Source of the DNA: Streptomyces sp. NBC_00083
GTDB taxonomy: Bacteria; Actinomycetota; Actinomycetes; Streptomycetales; Streptomycetaceae
Assembly (NCBI RefSeq): GCF_026343295.1
Contig: NZ_JAPELY010000001.1
Span: forward strand, 3,472,001 to 3,536,000
Reading direction: 5' to 3'
DNA length: 64,000 nucleotides
Positions 16,881 to 25,963 of this stretch are shown here, one piece after another (the stretch's first letter is position 1; each line of letters starts with the position of its first letter). The notes beneath the pieces were generated by a model. It searched no databases. It saw only the letters and a program-made list of their open reading frames with translations, and was not told the DNA's origin. The translations under genes were made by a program, and so were the position numbers.

Positions 16881-17488
16881 CAGCGGCCCTCGAACCGACG
16901 CAGCCCGACCCGCCGGGACAGCCAGACCAGCAGCTCGAAGAGCCCCACAACCACAGGCAGGGCCCACGCGGCGATGTCGATCCCGCTGTAGTCCGTCTCG
17001 GTCAGCTCCGGCGCCATCCAGCCGTGCGGGTCGGTGAGGACGTCCTTGGTCTGCCCGACGTCCATCGGCCCGTCGCAGGAGTCGTTGCCCAGCTCGGCGT
17101 GGTTGAGCGGCTTGCCGTCCACCCGCTCCAGCCGGCAGGTGTACTCCGGCCCGTGCTTGGCCTGGTACCTCTTCACGGAGGTGACCCGCACCTCCGCCCG
17201 CTGCCCCTGGTGCGCCATCACCTCCGCTTCCAGCAACGGCCCCGGCAGTGACAGCGCGGCGATCCCCAGGATCACGCTGCCGACGATCAACCACCCGTTC
17301 GGCGCGGCGGTGATCATGAGGAAGAGAGTCGCGATCAGCGCGCAGGTCCCGAGCGCCAGTGCGAGGCCGCTCCAGTCCGGATCGGCGGCCAGCAACGACA
17401 GCCCGAGGATCACCGGCGGACCGAAGAACGCGATCGTGGTGAGGCGGCGGACCTTCCGGGACGAGGTGACGGTGGCTATTCGAGGCAC
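16880..17488 (-). CDS. Polytopic membrane protein, intact tandem paralogue
   Basis: A 202-residue protein from GTG 17488. There are membrane helices near residues 16-34 (LTTIAFFGPPVILGLSLLA), 41-60 and 63-83 (GWLIVGSVILGIAALSLPG), then a ~75-residue extracytoplasmic domain with GQRAEVRVTSVKRYQAKHGPE and a Cys pair (YTCRLERV, NDSCDGPMD), and a last helix (ALPVVVGLFELLVWLS) followed by basic residues. The same order is found in the downstream, frameshifted copy, so the pair arose by tandem duplication. Function unknown. Confidence 0.7.
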   Translation of the reverse strand: MPRIATVTSSRKVRRLTTIAFFGPPVILGLSLLAADPDWSGLALALGTCALIATLFLMITAAPNGWLIVGSVILGIAALSLPGPLLEAEVMAHQGQRAEVRVTSVKRYQAKHGPEYTCRLERVDGKPLNHAELGNDSCDGPMDVGQTKDVLTDPHGWMAPELTETDYSGIDIAAWALPVVVGLFELLVWLSRRVGLRRFEGR

Positions 17489-17790
17489 GGCTCAGTGTGA
17501 CGAACGGGGGCGTCAGGCAGAAGAACGGGGGTCCGTCATCACAGTCGTCGATCTCGATCAGCCTGGGCCTGGACCAGGACTCCCCGACCAGGGCCGTCTC
17601 CTTCACGCAGTGCACCACGCGCCGCCGCCAGGAGGCATCTTGCCGTGGCGGACGCTGACGTAGTTCGACAGGACGGCTCGTCCGGAAGGCTCGCCCTGTC
17701 GTGCGTTCCGTCGTGGGCGCCGCGCACGACGGGGTCTCCGTGGTGGTCCAGGACATCGCACACCTCGATGCTGACCCTGTCGCCATGGCG
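17489..17790. other. Gene-free stretch
   Basis: About 300 bases between the membrane-protein pair and the TetR-type gene. A minus-strand frame contains CVKETALVGESWSRPRLIEIDDCDDGPP but has no start or family resemblance that I can support. Confidence 0.3.
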
Positions 17791-18507
17791 TCAGTCAGAA
17801 TCGAGGCCGTCGATCAGGCGGTTGAGGAACCGCGTGAAGGTGGCGTCGGGGGTGAGGGGACGCCCGGGGGCGGAAAGGGCTTCGGCGAGTTCCGGGTGGC
17901 GGCCGTCTGCGGCGACAGCCGTCAGGTAGCGGCCCTCGGCTGCGGCTCGGTCCGGTGATCGTGAAACCGCGGCCTGCGCGATCTCATGACCAACGTGCCC
18001 GGCCACGAATGCGGTGATCTGGGCGAAGACCTCCAGCTTCGCCGCGCCGTCCAGCCCGGCGGGCCGCAGTACGGCCAGCACGTGTTCCAGGAAGGCCAGT
18101 GTGTTGGGGCCCGGAACGCGACGGGTGGACAAGGCCGCGGGCAGCCAGGGGTGGCGCAGCATGTGGGCGCGCTGCAGACGGGCCACGGCCTTCAGATCGG
18201 CACGCCAGTCGCCGGTGGGTGGGTCGGTGACCGCGAGTTCGCCGCAGACGTGGTCGACCATCAGTTCCAGCAGCGTCTCCTTGTCAGGGGCGTAGCTGTA
18301 GAGCGACATGACGCCCGCCCCGACCTCGGCGGCCACCCGCCGCATGGTGACCGCGTCGAGTCCTTCCGCGTCCGCCAGGGCGACGGCCGCCGCAGTGATC
18401 TTCTCCCGGCTGAAGGAGGGCCTGCGGCCCCTGCGGGGCTCGGTGGGACGCAGCCAGAGCTGTTCGGGATCGACGCTCTCGGCGCCGGGCTTTCCGTCGC
18501 TGGACAC
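17791..18507 (-). CDS. TetR-family transcriptional regulator
   Basis: A 238-residue protein. The N-terminal domain has GRRPSFSREKITAAAVALADAEGLDAVTM followed by the helix-turn-helix RRVAAEVGAGVMSLYSYAPDKETLLELM. The C-terminal helical domain resembles the TetR_C family of larger actinobacterial regulators (LAFLEHVLAVLRPAGLDG). GTG 18507 follows AAGGAG by 9 bases. It is divergent from the CocE-type hydrolase across a clear 12-bp inverted repeat at 18560-18586, so it most likely represses that gene and itself. Confidence 0.88.
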   Translation of the reverse strand: MSSDGKPGAESVDPEQLWLRPTEPRRGRRPSFSREKITAAAVALADAEGLDAVTMRRVAAEVGAGVMSLYSYAPDKETLLELMVDHVCGELAVTDPPTGDWRADLKAVARLQRAHMLRHPWLPAALSTRRVPGPNTLAFLEHVLAVLRPAGLDGAAKLEVFAQITAFVAGHVGHEIAQAAVSRSPDRAAAEGRYLTAVAADGRHPELAEALSAPGRPLTPDATFTRFLNRLIDGLDSD

Positions 18508-18559
18508 GGTCTCACGCTCCTTCCTGGGGCGGCTCTTGCCAAGGTCATCCAAGCATCCT

Positions 18560-18586
18560 CTATTCTCGTACAACGTACGGAAATAG
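18560..18586. promoter_or_regulatory. Probable TetR operator
   Basis: CTATTCTCGTAC, a 3-base spacer (AAC) and GTACGGAAATAG. The arms are complementary at 10 of 12 positions. The site sits in the 91-base gap between the divergent TetR-type and hydrolase genes, ending 12 bases before the hydrolase ATG, where a bound dimer would block transcription. Confidence 0.75.
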
Positions 18587-18598
18587 AGAAGGGGAACG

Positions 18599-20287
18599 AT
18601 GTCATCACGCACGCCCGACGCCGTAGCCAGGCCGGCCTGGGTGCCACCCGCCGGAAAACCGCCGCTGTCCTCACGGATGATGAGGGCGACCTGGCGAGGT
18701 CTGCCGGCGAAACGGCACGAGGTCGGATGGGAGCCGGGACTGTTGGTGCCGGCCGCCGACGGCAGCCCATTGATCACTGACCACTACTTCCCGCGCGCCC
18801 AGGGAGACTTCCCCACCCTCCTGGTCCGCTCGCCCTATGGCCGAGGCCTGCCGTGGTCACCCCAGTACGGCCTGCTCTTCGCCGAACAGGGCTTCCACGT
18901 GGTCCTGCAGAGCTGCCGCGGCACCGGAGGTTCGGGCGGCGTGTTCGATCTGTGGCGCAATGAGGCCGCCGACGGCCAGGCCACGGTGTCCTGGCTGCGC
19001 GAGCAACCCTGGTTCAACGGAACACTGGGGACGGTCGGTCCCAGCTACCTGGGCTACACGCAATGGGCCCTCGCCTCGGACCCACCGCCAGAACTGAAGG
19101 CAATGGTGGTGCAAGTAGGGCTGCACGATCCCTACGCCATGTTCCACACGGGCGGTGCGCTCCGCCTGGAGAACGCCCTCGCCGTGGGCATGGGCATGAA
19201 CTACCAGCACCAGGGCATGGCACCGTTCCTCAAGGCGACGCTGCGCCTGCATCGCCGCCTGCGCGACGTCACTACCGCGCAGCCCCTGCGCGGGGCGTAC
19301 GTGCCGGCCCTCGGCAGCGAACTGCCTTGGTTGGACGACGTGATGACACACCCGGACGCCAAGGACGCCTACTGGCACGGCGCGTCGATGGCGGAGTCGG
19401 CCCGACGGCTCCGCGTGCCCACGGCTCTGATCGCCGGATGGCACGACGTACTGGTCGACCAGACCTTCGAACAGTACGACCGGCTGCGCCAGGCCGGATG
19501 TGAGACCGCCCTGCTCGTCGGTCCCTGGACCCACACTTCGGCCCTGCAGCAAGGATGGCCCGCGGTATTCACCGAGAGCCTCGCGTGGCTGCGCGCGCAC
19601 CTGTACGCCGATCCCTCCCGCCTGCGTCCCACCGCGGTGCGTGTGCACATCGGCGGCGAAGACACCTGGCGGGACCTCGACGACTGGCCACCGGCCGCGG
19701 TTACCACCTCGTGGTACCCCACCCCCGGCGGGCATCTCACCCGGCTGGCCCCCACGGAGTCCGCACCCGTGGCGGCGTTCCGCCACGACCCGGCAGACCC
19801 CACCCCCTCCCTCGGCGGTCCGCTGCTCTCCCGCACCGCCGGTCCCCGGAACAACGCCACTCTGGAGGCCCGAGACGACGTCCTGACATTCACCGGCCCG
19901 CCACTGACCGAGCCCATGGACATCCTGGGTCCCGTCTCCGCACGGATGAGCATCTCCACGGACACCGGACACGCCGATGTCTTCACCCGCCTTTGCGACG
20001 TGGACGCACAAGGCCGCTCCGTCAACATCTGTGACGGGTTCGTCCGACTCCGGACGAACCCGCCACAGGAGCCCTCGCAGGTCACCGTGCCGATGAGCTC
20101 CACCGCCCACCGCTTCCCCGTCGGCCACCGCATACGGTGGCAGATCAGCGGAGGCGCCCACCCGCGCTACGCCCGCAATCCGGGCACAGGTGAGTCGCCG
20201 GTGGACGCCACCACCTTCACACCGGTGCGCATCACGCTCCACACGGACTCGGCACTGATCCTTCCCAGCAGCTCTGAGCTCGCGTGA
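18599..20287 (+). CDS. CocE/NonD-family hydrolase (X-Pro peptidase S15 fold)
   Basis: A 562-residue cytosolic enzyme. The alpha/beta-hydrolase core (about residues 50-330) has the oxyanion/aromatic segment VRSPYGRGLPW, QSCRGTGGSGG, and the nucleophile in GPSYLGYTQW. The acid Asp is in AGWHDVLVDQ and the His in VGPWTHTS. The C-terminal jelly-roll domain (about 370-560) contains FTGPPLTEPMDILGPVSARM. Relatives include cocaine esterase, glutaryl-7-ACA acylase and X-Pro dipeptidases; the natural substrate is unknown. GAGAAGGGGAACG precedes ATG 18599. Likely derepressed by a ligand of the divergent TetR protein. Confidence 0.88.
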   Translation: MSSRTPDAVARPAWVPPAGKPPLSSRMMRATWRGLPAKRHEVGWEPGLLVPAADGSPLITDHYFPRAQGDFPTLLVRSPYGRGLPWSPQYGLLFAEQGFHVVLQSCRGTGGSGGVFDLWRNEAADGQATVSWLREQPWFNGTLGTVGPSYLGYTQWALASDPPPELKAMVVQVGLHDPYAMFHTGGALRLENALAVGMGMNYQHQGMAPFLKATLRLHRRLRDVTTAQPLRGAYVPALGSELPWLDDVMTHPDAKDAYWHGASMAESARRLRVPTALIAGWHDVLVDQTFEQYDRLRQAGCETALLVGPWTHTSALQQGWPAVFTESLAWLRAHLYADPSRLRPTAVRVHIGGEDTWRDLDDWPPAAVTTSWYPTPGGHLTRLAPTESAPVAAFRHDPADPTPSLGGPLLSRTAGPRNNATLEARDDVLTFTGPPLTEPMDILGPVSARMSISTDTGHADVFTRLCDVDAQGRSVNICDGFVRLRTNPPQEPSQVTVPMSSTAHRFPVGHRIRWQISGGAHPRYARNPGTGESPVDATTFTPVRITLHTDSALILPSSSELA

Positions 20288-20315
20288 TTCGTCAACTCTC
20301 CGGGAAACGGTAGAC

Positions 20316-20339
20316 GAGCCGGGCCGTGCGGCCCGGCTC
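20316..20339 (+). terminator. Perfect 10-bp stem terminator
   Basis: GAGCCGGGCC, loop GTGC, GGCCCGGCTC, located 29 bases past the hydrolase stop. It should end that transcript and separate it from the exporter gene downstream. Confidence 0.8.
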
Positions 20340-20677
20340 ACTCCTCCTGATGTGCGCCGGGTACCCGCGGTGTCGTACCGTGGCTGGGATCCTGTGCCGA
20401 GGTTTCGGTGGCAGTGACCGGATTTCCTGTTCCTTCTGCGTGTCGATCTTGAGGTGACGTCCTATCAACCAGGCCATGTAGTCGTCCGTGTTCCCCGCGT
20501 GCTGTGTTGTCGCACGTGTCCGGGGGGCGGACGTCGCGCTGGCCTGAGTTGCGTCACCGTTCCCCGCAGTTCTCTGTCCCGGGTGCAGCTCTGCCGTCTG
20601 CCCCGGGTTCGTGTTTTCCGGCTCCGGTGCGGCTGTCGGCAGGGCTCCCCGATCTCTCTGGATCAGGAGTTCCCGCT

Positions 20678-22159
20678 TTGTCTTCCTCCGCGCTCGACAA
20701 CGAGCCAGAGCACACCACCACCCCGACCCCGACCCGCCCGTCACCTCGGCCCTCGAAGATGGCCTTGAGAGCCTGGATCGCCCTCCTGGTGCTGCTGACG
20801 GCCGAGCTGATGAACATGCTCGACCAGTCGGTCGTCCTGACCGCCCTGCCCGCGATCCAGGAGTCAACCGGTGCAGGGCCGGTCGAAGTGCAGTGGCTGA
20901 CCACCGCCTATTCCCTGCCCGTCGCCGTCGGGCTGATCACCGGCGGACGTCTCGGTGACATCTACGGCCGGCGCAGGATCCTGCTCATCGGCACCGCCGT
21001 GTTCACCGCCGCCTCACTGCTGTGCGGTCTGGCCACCGGCGCGGGCGTGCTGATCGGCGCCCGCCTGCTCCAGGGCGTCGGCGTGGCTGTGATGCTCCCG
21101 CAGGTCCTGGCGACCCTGCACGTCACCTTCGAAGGCCAGAACCGCAGTAAGGCGTTCGGTCTGTACGGGGCCGTCCTGGCCATCGCCAATGTCCTGGGCC
21201 CGGTCCTGGGTGGCGTGCTCACCCAGGCCGACCTGTTCGGGCTGTCCTGGGGGCCGATCTTCCTGGTCAATGTGCCCGTCGGGCTGGCCGTACTCCTCCT
21301 CGGACGTAAATTCATCTCCGAATCGAGCGTCCGCAAGGCTGACCGGCTCGACCTGGTCGGCATGCTGCTGTCCAGCCTGGCCATCGTCCTGATCCTCTTC
21401 CCGCTCAGCGAGGGTCACGCCCAAGGCTGGCCGCTGCGGTGCTTCGTCATGCTCGCCGCCGGCGTCCTTGCCCTCGGTGTCTTCCTGCGCCAGCAGCTGT
21501 GCAGGCAGGGCAGCTCCCCGCTGGTGACCCTGTCCCTCTTCCGGGTCAGGCAGTTCTCCGGGGGCATGGCCGCGGACCTGCTGCACGGCCTGCTGTGCGG
21601 CCTGTTCTTCATGACCTGGACGCTGTACTTGCAGCGTGGACTCGGCATGAGCCCACTTGAGGCGGCCGTGGCCTTCGTGCTGCTCTCCGTGGGAGAACTG
21701 GGCGGCGCCACGGTCGCGGCGAAGTCCGCCGGACGTTTCGCCCGCCGTCTGCCGCAGACCGGAGCCCTTGTCGCGACCGCTGCGATGGTCGCCTACGGAC
21801 TCCAGATCGGCGGCCACCAGGCCGACTTGACCCTGCCGGCGATGACCGCTCCGGTGGTCTTGATCGGCTTCGGCCTGGGCATGGTCTCCGGTCCGCTCGC
21901 CGATTTGTCGTTGGCCAGGGTCCCGCACAAGGACGCAGGCTCGGCCTCGGGTTTGTTCAACACCGCCATTCACCTGGGCATCGCGCTGGGCACCGCGCTC
22001 ACCGCGGTGGTGTTCTTCGCCATCACCGGCGGCTCTCCCGACGGCGCGGTGAACCGCGACGCGTTCGTCACCGTGCTGTGGTGGGTCGGCGGCCTTCTCG
22101 CCCTGATGTGGGCCCTGATGTTCTGCCTGCCCAAGCAGGCTGACAACCAGGCCGACTGA
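20678..22159 (+). CDS. DHA2-type MFS multidrug exporter
   Basis: A 493-residue protein with about 14 membrane helices, fitting drug:H+ antiporter family 2. The first helix has LVLLTAELMNMLDQSVVLTALPAI. Motif A follows the second (GGRLGDIYGRRRILLIG), and motif C-like GPVLGGVLTQ is in the fifth. The start is TTG 20678, eight bases after AGGAG; an internal ATG at 20759 would remove the short hydrophilic tail. The ~340 bases between the upstream terminator and this start carry no gene I can support and may be a leader. Probable substrate: drugs or the cell's own metabolites. Confidence 0.88.
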   Translation: MSSSALDNEPEHTTTPTPTRPSPRPSKMALRAWIALLVLLTAELMNMLDQSVVLTALPAIQESTGAGPVEVQWLTTAYSLPVAVGLITGGRLGDIYGRRRILLIGTAVFTAASLLCGLATGAGVLIGARLLQGVGVAVMLPQVLATLHVTFEGQNRSKAFGLYGAVLAIANVLGPVLGGVLTQADLFGLSWGPIFLVNVPVGLAVLLLGRKFISESSVRKADRLDLVGMLLSSLAIVLILFPLSEGHAQGWPLRCFVMLAAGVLALGVFLRQQLCRQGSSPLVTLSLFRVRQFSGGMAADLLHGLLCGLFFMTWTLYLQRGLGMSPLEAAVAFVLLSVGELGGATVAAKSAGRFARRLPQTGALVATAAMVAYGLQIGGHQADLTLPAMTAPVVLIGFGLGMVSGPLADLSLARVPHKDAGSASGLFNTAIHLGIALGTALTAVVFFAITGGSPDGAVNRDAFVTVLWWVGGLLALMWALMFCLPKQADNQAD

Positions 22160-22174
22160 GCCACCTCCCGGTCC

Positions 22175-22538
22175 GCTGGCGGAGATGTTGAACAGGTAGC
22201 GGTAGCGGCCCGGGAAGTTGATGTGCCGGACCCTGAGCAGTGAGAGACGCGGGTGTCCTCATCCTTGACGACTTGTCCGCGGCGCGGAGCTGGGCGACGG
22301 CGGCGCCCAGGTGGCGGCCCTGGCTGATCCAGCTGCCTGTCCGCAGCCGCCACTGGTGGGCGCCGCGTCCCCGCGGAGCGGGCTGAAGTCGATGTCCAGG
22401 TGGGGGTCGTATGCCTCGGCGGAATACCGAGTTCGTGGGTGGAGTACTCGCCGAAGCGGCGGACGCGCCTGGTCAGGTACGGCGAGATGTAGGGCAGGTC
22501 CTTCGGGTGAATCGGTGGCGGCCCGTCCCCTTGTGAGG
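22175..22538 (-). pseudogene. Possible Tn3-family transposase fragment
   Basis: On the minus strand one frame reads HPKDLPYISPYLTRRVRRF then GEYSTHEL. After a one-base shift near 22425 another frame continues with EAYDPHLDIDFSPLRGD. This looks like part of the C-terminal region of an actinobacterial Tn3-type TnpA, split by a frameshift and without start or stop context. The family call is from memory and is weak. Confidence 0.35.
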
Positions 22539-22868
22539 TCAGGATCCGGAGACGAAGCCTGCTGACTGATCGAGGTGGAACGGAGAACCGGGACTCTCGG
22601 GCATCCAGCCCCTGGCCCGAGCGGTGCGGATGGTATCGGCGACATCGGAGGGCCGGACGGGGGTGGCGGACTGGCCGAAGACACTGCTGGGGTGGGGCTG
22701 GTTCGTCGTGATCACCAGTGTCGTGCCCGGAGCGTCGGCGTGCTCGACCGCGTAGGTTGCGGGGCTCCAGCACATGTCCTGGCTGTAGGTGGGTCGCCTG
22801 CGCAGACGCCATCGGTAGTCGACGCCGTCGACGGTAATGCGCCGCGAGCCCTTCCTGGCCAGTGCCAT
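22539..22868 (-). CDS. Hypothetical protein of a Streptomyces-restricted family
   Basis: A 109-residue soluble protein from ATG 22868, with an excellent GAAGGAGGAGACC before the start. Features: basic N-terminus ALARKGSRRITVDGVDYRW, RRRPTYSQDMCWSPATYAVEHAD, TTLVITTNQPHP, and the C-terminal SDVADTIRTARARGWMP followed by SPFHLD. I have seen close relatives as conserved hypothetical proteins in many streptomycetes. It is probably a small alpha/beta protein; function unknown. Confidence 0.75.
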   Translation of the reverse strand: MALARKGSRRITVDGVDYRWRLRRRPTYSQDMCWSPATYAVEHADAPGTTLVITTNQPHPSSVFGQSATPVRPSDVADTIRTARARGWMPESPGSPFHLDQSAGFVSGS

Positions 22869-22940
22869 GGTCTCCTCCTTCTGTCGAGTGGAGAGTAGTA
22901 AAGGTCTGTCGGCTGTGTCCTGGGGCTTTTGCCGGGGGAT

Positions 22941-23268
22941 TCAGTCTCTGCGCCTGGGGATCACGTCCGGGAGGACCGGCGGGACGGCGGGGCGGGCGGC
23001 TTCCGGGGTGGCCAGCGGGGCGACGATGGTGACCGGCTGATCGCAGTGCGGGCAGTTCGGGTCGTGGTGGGTCCAATGGGTCGCGCCCTTGAGGGAGTTG
23101 GCGGGGGACCGCCGGGCGAGTGCGGGCCGGACGAGCGCTGGTTCGGGCCGGGTGTGTGTGGGCGGATTCTCGCCGAGCCGGCGAGTGGGGTCTTCGCCGC
23201 GGGCCCGGCGGCTGTGTCGGCATGCCCCGCCGACACGTGTGTCGTCGTCATACGGGATGCGCGACGGT
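22941..23268 (-). other. Open reading frame remnant with CPHC motif, no start codon
   Basis: A minus-strand frame ending at 22941 reads ANSLKGATHWTHHDPNCPHCDQPVTIVAP with good third-position GC. It has a CPHC pair like a small zinc ribbon. No ATG, GTG or TTG occurs in frame before the upstream stop at about 23268, so it is either the 3' remnant of a lost gene or a chance frame. The surrounding ~560 bases hold no other candidate. Confidence 0.3.
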
Positions 23269-23432
23269 CACCAAAGATCCCTCCGCGTACGGCCAGTTGG
23301 ATGGCGGGTCTCATGGATCGCAGCGGAGGCTGGGCGCATCTGCGGGAGTGCTTACATGCGTGCGCTCAGAAGACGTGGGGGAGAGCCCCTGCAGGGAATC
23401 CGGAAACGGCCCTGAGTTGTGGAGCGTTGCGG

Positions 23433-24470
23433 TCAGGCACCTTGCGGATGGAGGTCGAGTGCGATGTGCGGGGCGAGTGCGCGCAGGAAGTCCGGCGCGT
23501 CGAAGATCTCGCCGGCGGACGCGACGCCGACCGTCTTGATGCGGCCGGTCAGGACGCGTTCGAGGGCCTCGGCGACGAGAGGTGCGGTGACGGCGTAGAT
23601 GTCCTGACCGCCGGCCGTGGCCCGGCGTTCGACTCCGCCACGGCGCACGACGGCGTCGACGAGGAAGGCCTGGTCCGAGCGCCCGCTGCGGTCGGCGGCG
23701 GTCGGGGCCGGTGTGTGGGGTGCGGCGACATCACGCACTGCCTCGACCGTCATGTAGGTGGTCACGTCGGGGATGGACAAGTGCTGCGGAACAGTGACGA
23801 CATCCGCCATCGTGAACTCGCCGATGACCTCCCGCGCTCCCATCGGTTGGGGGAAGGTCCACTGAAGGGCGGGCGCGGCGTCGGTGCGGCGCTCCCACTG
23901 GCCGCCGCGGTAGCGCAGGCGGACGTCGCCGCGGCGCTCGCGGGAGACGGCGCCCGACAGGCGAGTGCCGGCAGTGGGGTGCCAACTGCTGAGCGCATAG
24001 GCGATGTGGGCCTCGTCGGCTGCGGTCCAGTCGCCCATGGCCGCGGTGGCCAGCAGGTCGCCGAGGCCGCCGAAGAAGGCCATGGCGGGAACGATCACCG
24101 CGCCCGCTTCCCGGGCTCGCTCCTGGTAGTGGGCGAAGGTGTCGAGGTTGGCCTCGAGTTCGGCGGCCACGTCCAAATACGGGATCTTCGCTCGGAGCGC
24201 GGCCTCGATGACGGGAGCGGTGGTCGTTGCGAAGGGGCCCGCGCAGTTGACGACGGCCGCCGCACCGGCCAGGGCCCGCTCCAGTGACGAGGCATCGTCG
24301 GCCGACGCGACCCGCGCTTCAAGGCCGTGCTCCTGGGCCAGCTCCTGCAGCGCCTGGGCGTTGCGCCCGGAGGGCACCGGTACATATCCGCGCGCGGCCA
24401 GTTCCGCGACCACGAACCGCCCGGTGTGACCGTACGCGCCGAACACCGCCACCTGCTGACCTGACCCCAT
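23433..24470 (-). CDS. Saccharopine dehydrogenase-like NAD(P)-binding protein
   Basis: A 345-residue protein with an N-terminal Rossmann fold: VAVFGAYGHTGRFVVAEL (residues ~7-24), then VNCAGPFATTTAPVIEAAL and YLDVAAELEA, as in the trans-acting enoyl reductase and saccharopine dehydrogenase-like families. The C-terminal half has FGGLGDLLATAAMGDW and lacks the lysine-pathway substrate motifs, so the true substrate is unknown. GGGGGA precedes ATG 24470. It is divergent from the GlxA-type regulator, 126 bases away, which may control it. Confidence 0.8.
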   Translation of the reverse strand: MGSGQQVAVFGAYGHTGRFVVAELAARGYVPVPSGRNAQALQELAQEHGLEARVASADDASSLERALAGAAAVVNCAGPFATTTAPVIEAALRAKIPYLDVAAELEANLDTFAHYQERAREAGAVIVPAMAFFGGLGDLLATAAMGDWTAADEAHIAYALSSWHPTAGTRLSGAVSRERRGDVRLRYRGGQWERRTDAAPALQWTFPQPMGAREVIGEFTMADVVTVPQHLSIPDVTTYMTVEAVRDVAAPHTPAPTAADRSGRSDQAFLVDAVVRRGGVERRATAGGQDIYAVTAPLVAEALERVLTGRIKTVGVASAGEIFDAPDFLRALAPHIALDLHPQGA

Positions 24471-24596
24471 GAGAATCCCCCGTGCACTGGAACACCCGCC
24501 GCGACGTCGATCCGCCGCAACCTGACACGTACATCCTGTCCTCGCGGCAGCACCCGCACGAGCGTCGGAAACGACAAGGCGCGTACAGTTTCGGAC

Positions 24597-25532
24597 ATGC
24601 CCACCGTCGCGTTGGCCGTCACCGACGGCATGCTCCACTACGAACTGTCCGTAGCGATCGAGATCTTCGGCGCTGATCTGACGCACATCGTGGACCCCTG
24701 GTACGACTTCGCCGTCTGCGGAAGCGGCCCGGTACACGTCGACCGCTTCCGCCTGACGCCCGACCACGGACTCGACCATCTCGCGCACGCGGATACGGTG
24801 ATCGTCCCCGCCCTGGCCGACCCTGACTGTCAACCACCCATCGCCCTGGTCCAGGCGGTGCGCACCGCCCACGAGGCCGGCGCCCGCGTGGCCTCGCTGT
24901 GTACGGGCGCCTTCGTCCTGGGCGCGGCCGGACTGCTCGACGGCAGGCGCGCCACCACCCACTGGGCCCACACCCAGGAACTGGCCCGACGCCACCCGGC
25001 GGCCACCGTGGATCCGGACGTCCTCTACGTCGACAACGGCGACGTCCTCACCTCTGCGGGCAAGGCCGCCGCCATGGATCTGTGCCTGCACCTGGTCAGC
25101 CTCGACCACGGCTCGGCCAACGCGAACAAGATCGCCCGCCGTCTGGTCATCCCGCCCCACCGCGACGGCGGCCAGGCCCAGTTCATCTCCACACCCCTGC
25201 CCGAGCCCGGCAACCATCCCCTTGACGGACTCTTCCCCTGGGCGCTGGAACGACTGGACCAACCGCTCACCGTGGAGGACCTAGCCCGCCGGGCCCGCAT
25301 GAGCTCACGCAACCTCGCCCGCCACTTCAAACAACTCACCGGCACCACACCACTGCAATGGCTCCACACCCAGCGCATCCGCCACGCCCAGGAACTCCTG
25401 GAAACCACCAACGCCACCGTCGACACCATCGCAACGGCCACCGGCATGGGCACCGCCACCACCCTGCGCCGCCACTTCCACCGCAGCGTCGGCGTCCCGC
25501 CCGACACCTACCGCCGCACCTTCCGCCCCTAG
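24597..25532 (+). CDS. GlxA-family regulator (DJ-1/PfpI domain plus AraC HTH)
   Basis: A 311-residue protein. Residues 1-180 are a class I glutamine amidotransferase-like (DJ-1/PfpI) domain with VALAVTDGMLHYELSVAIEIFG and the nucleophile-elbow segment ASLCTGAFVLGAAGLLDGRRATTHW. Residues 205-305 are an AraC domain: TVEDLARRARMSSRNLARHFK and TVDTIATATGMGTATTLRRHF. GlxA proteins usually bind rather than hydrolyse small metabolites. It is divergent from the reductase gene at 23433-24470, so it probably controls that gene and possibly itself. Confidence 0.88.
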   Translation: MPTVALAVTDGMLHYELSVAIEIFGADLTHIVDPWYDFAVCGSGPVHVDRFRLTPDHGLDHLAHADTVIVPALADPDCQPPIALVQAVRTAHEAGARVASLCTGAFVLGAAGLLDGRRATTHWAHTQELARRHPAATVDPDVLYVDNGDVLTSAGKAAAMDLCLHLVSLDHGSANANKIARRLVIPPHRDGGQAQFISTPLPEPGNHPLDGLFPWALERLDQPLTVEDLARRARMSSRNLARHFKQLTGTTPLQWLHTQRIRHAQELLETTNATVDTIATATGMGTATTLRRHFHRSVGVPPDTYRRTFRP

Positions 25533-25579
25533 AGCCAGTCTCACGTCCGCATCACGGAAGCTGACAGATCATGGTCAGC

Positions 25580-25621
25580 AGCGACCAGCGACCAGCGACC
25601 AGCGACCAGCGACCAGCGGCC
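25580..25621. repeat. Tandem 7-bp repeat (AGCGACC)
   Basis: Five perfect copies of AGCGACC followed by one variant (AGCGGCC). It lies right after the GlxA-type gene and touches an IS5 remnant. No coding or regulatory role is evident; slippage in GC-rich DNA is the simplest explanation. Confidence 0.85.
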
Positions 25622-25805
25622 AATGGGCTTCCCCGCCGCAGTTCGAACCGTGCTGGACCAGGTCCGCGTGCCTCGCCTCGGATCGGGCCGGCCACGCGTC
25701 CAGCCCGGTCGCGTGCGGGCTGCACTCGTCGCGCCGCCGCAGGAGGGTCGTAGGGCCCACAGGGCCTATGCCTCCCGCAAGAACCGCGCCCTACCTGAAG
25801 TCTGG
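25622..25805 (+). pseudogene. IS5-family transposase remnant
   Basis: Around 25627 the plus strand matches a segment of the IS5-type transposase seen at 12837-13711. Read with frameshifts it gives PQFEPVLDQVRVPRLGSGRPRVQPGRVRA and then, after a ~40-base foreign stretch, AYASRKNRA. Neither end of the element is visible, so this is old debris of roughly 180 bases. The rest of 25533-25963 contains only the 7-bp repeat and the promoter region of the next gene. Confidence 0.6.
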
Positions 25806-25963
25806 CCGACCGGGGCTCGCAGGCGTTCGAGTTCCCGAATCTCCCCCGAACTGGGTGCGTTCGCCCTCGCCGCCGGTGCGTTTGCTCCGGACTCGGCGCA
25901 CCGTTGCACTGTCAGGGGGAAACACGAGTCGTGGTATCCCTATCTCACGAGGCAGGGGAGGCC

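Noticed and set aside
20292-20867. Minus-strand frame over the hydrolase terminator and exporter leader
   Set aside because: It runs through a perfect terminator hairpin and into the exporter gene; no ribosome-binding site.
22929-24287. 452-codon plus-strand open frame opposite the saccharopine-dehydrogenase-like gene
   Set aside because: The minus-strand gene has a clear Rossmann motif and start; the plus frame is a Gly/Val-rich shadow.
25580-25621. Short direct repeats considered as a CRISPR array
   Set aside because: The units are 7 bases with no spacers; simple tandem repetition.
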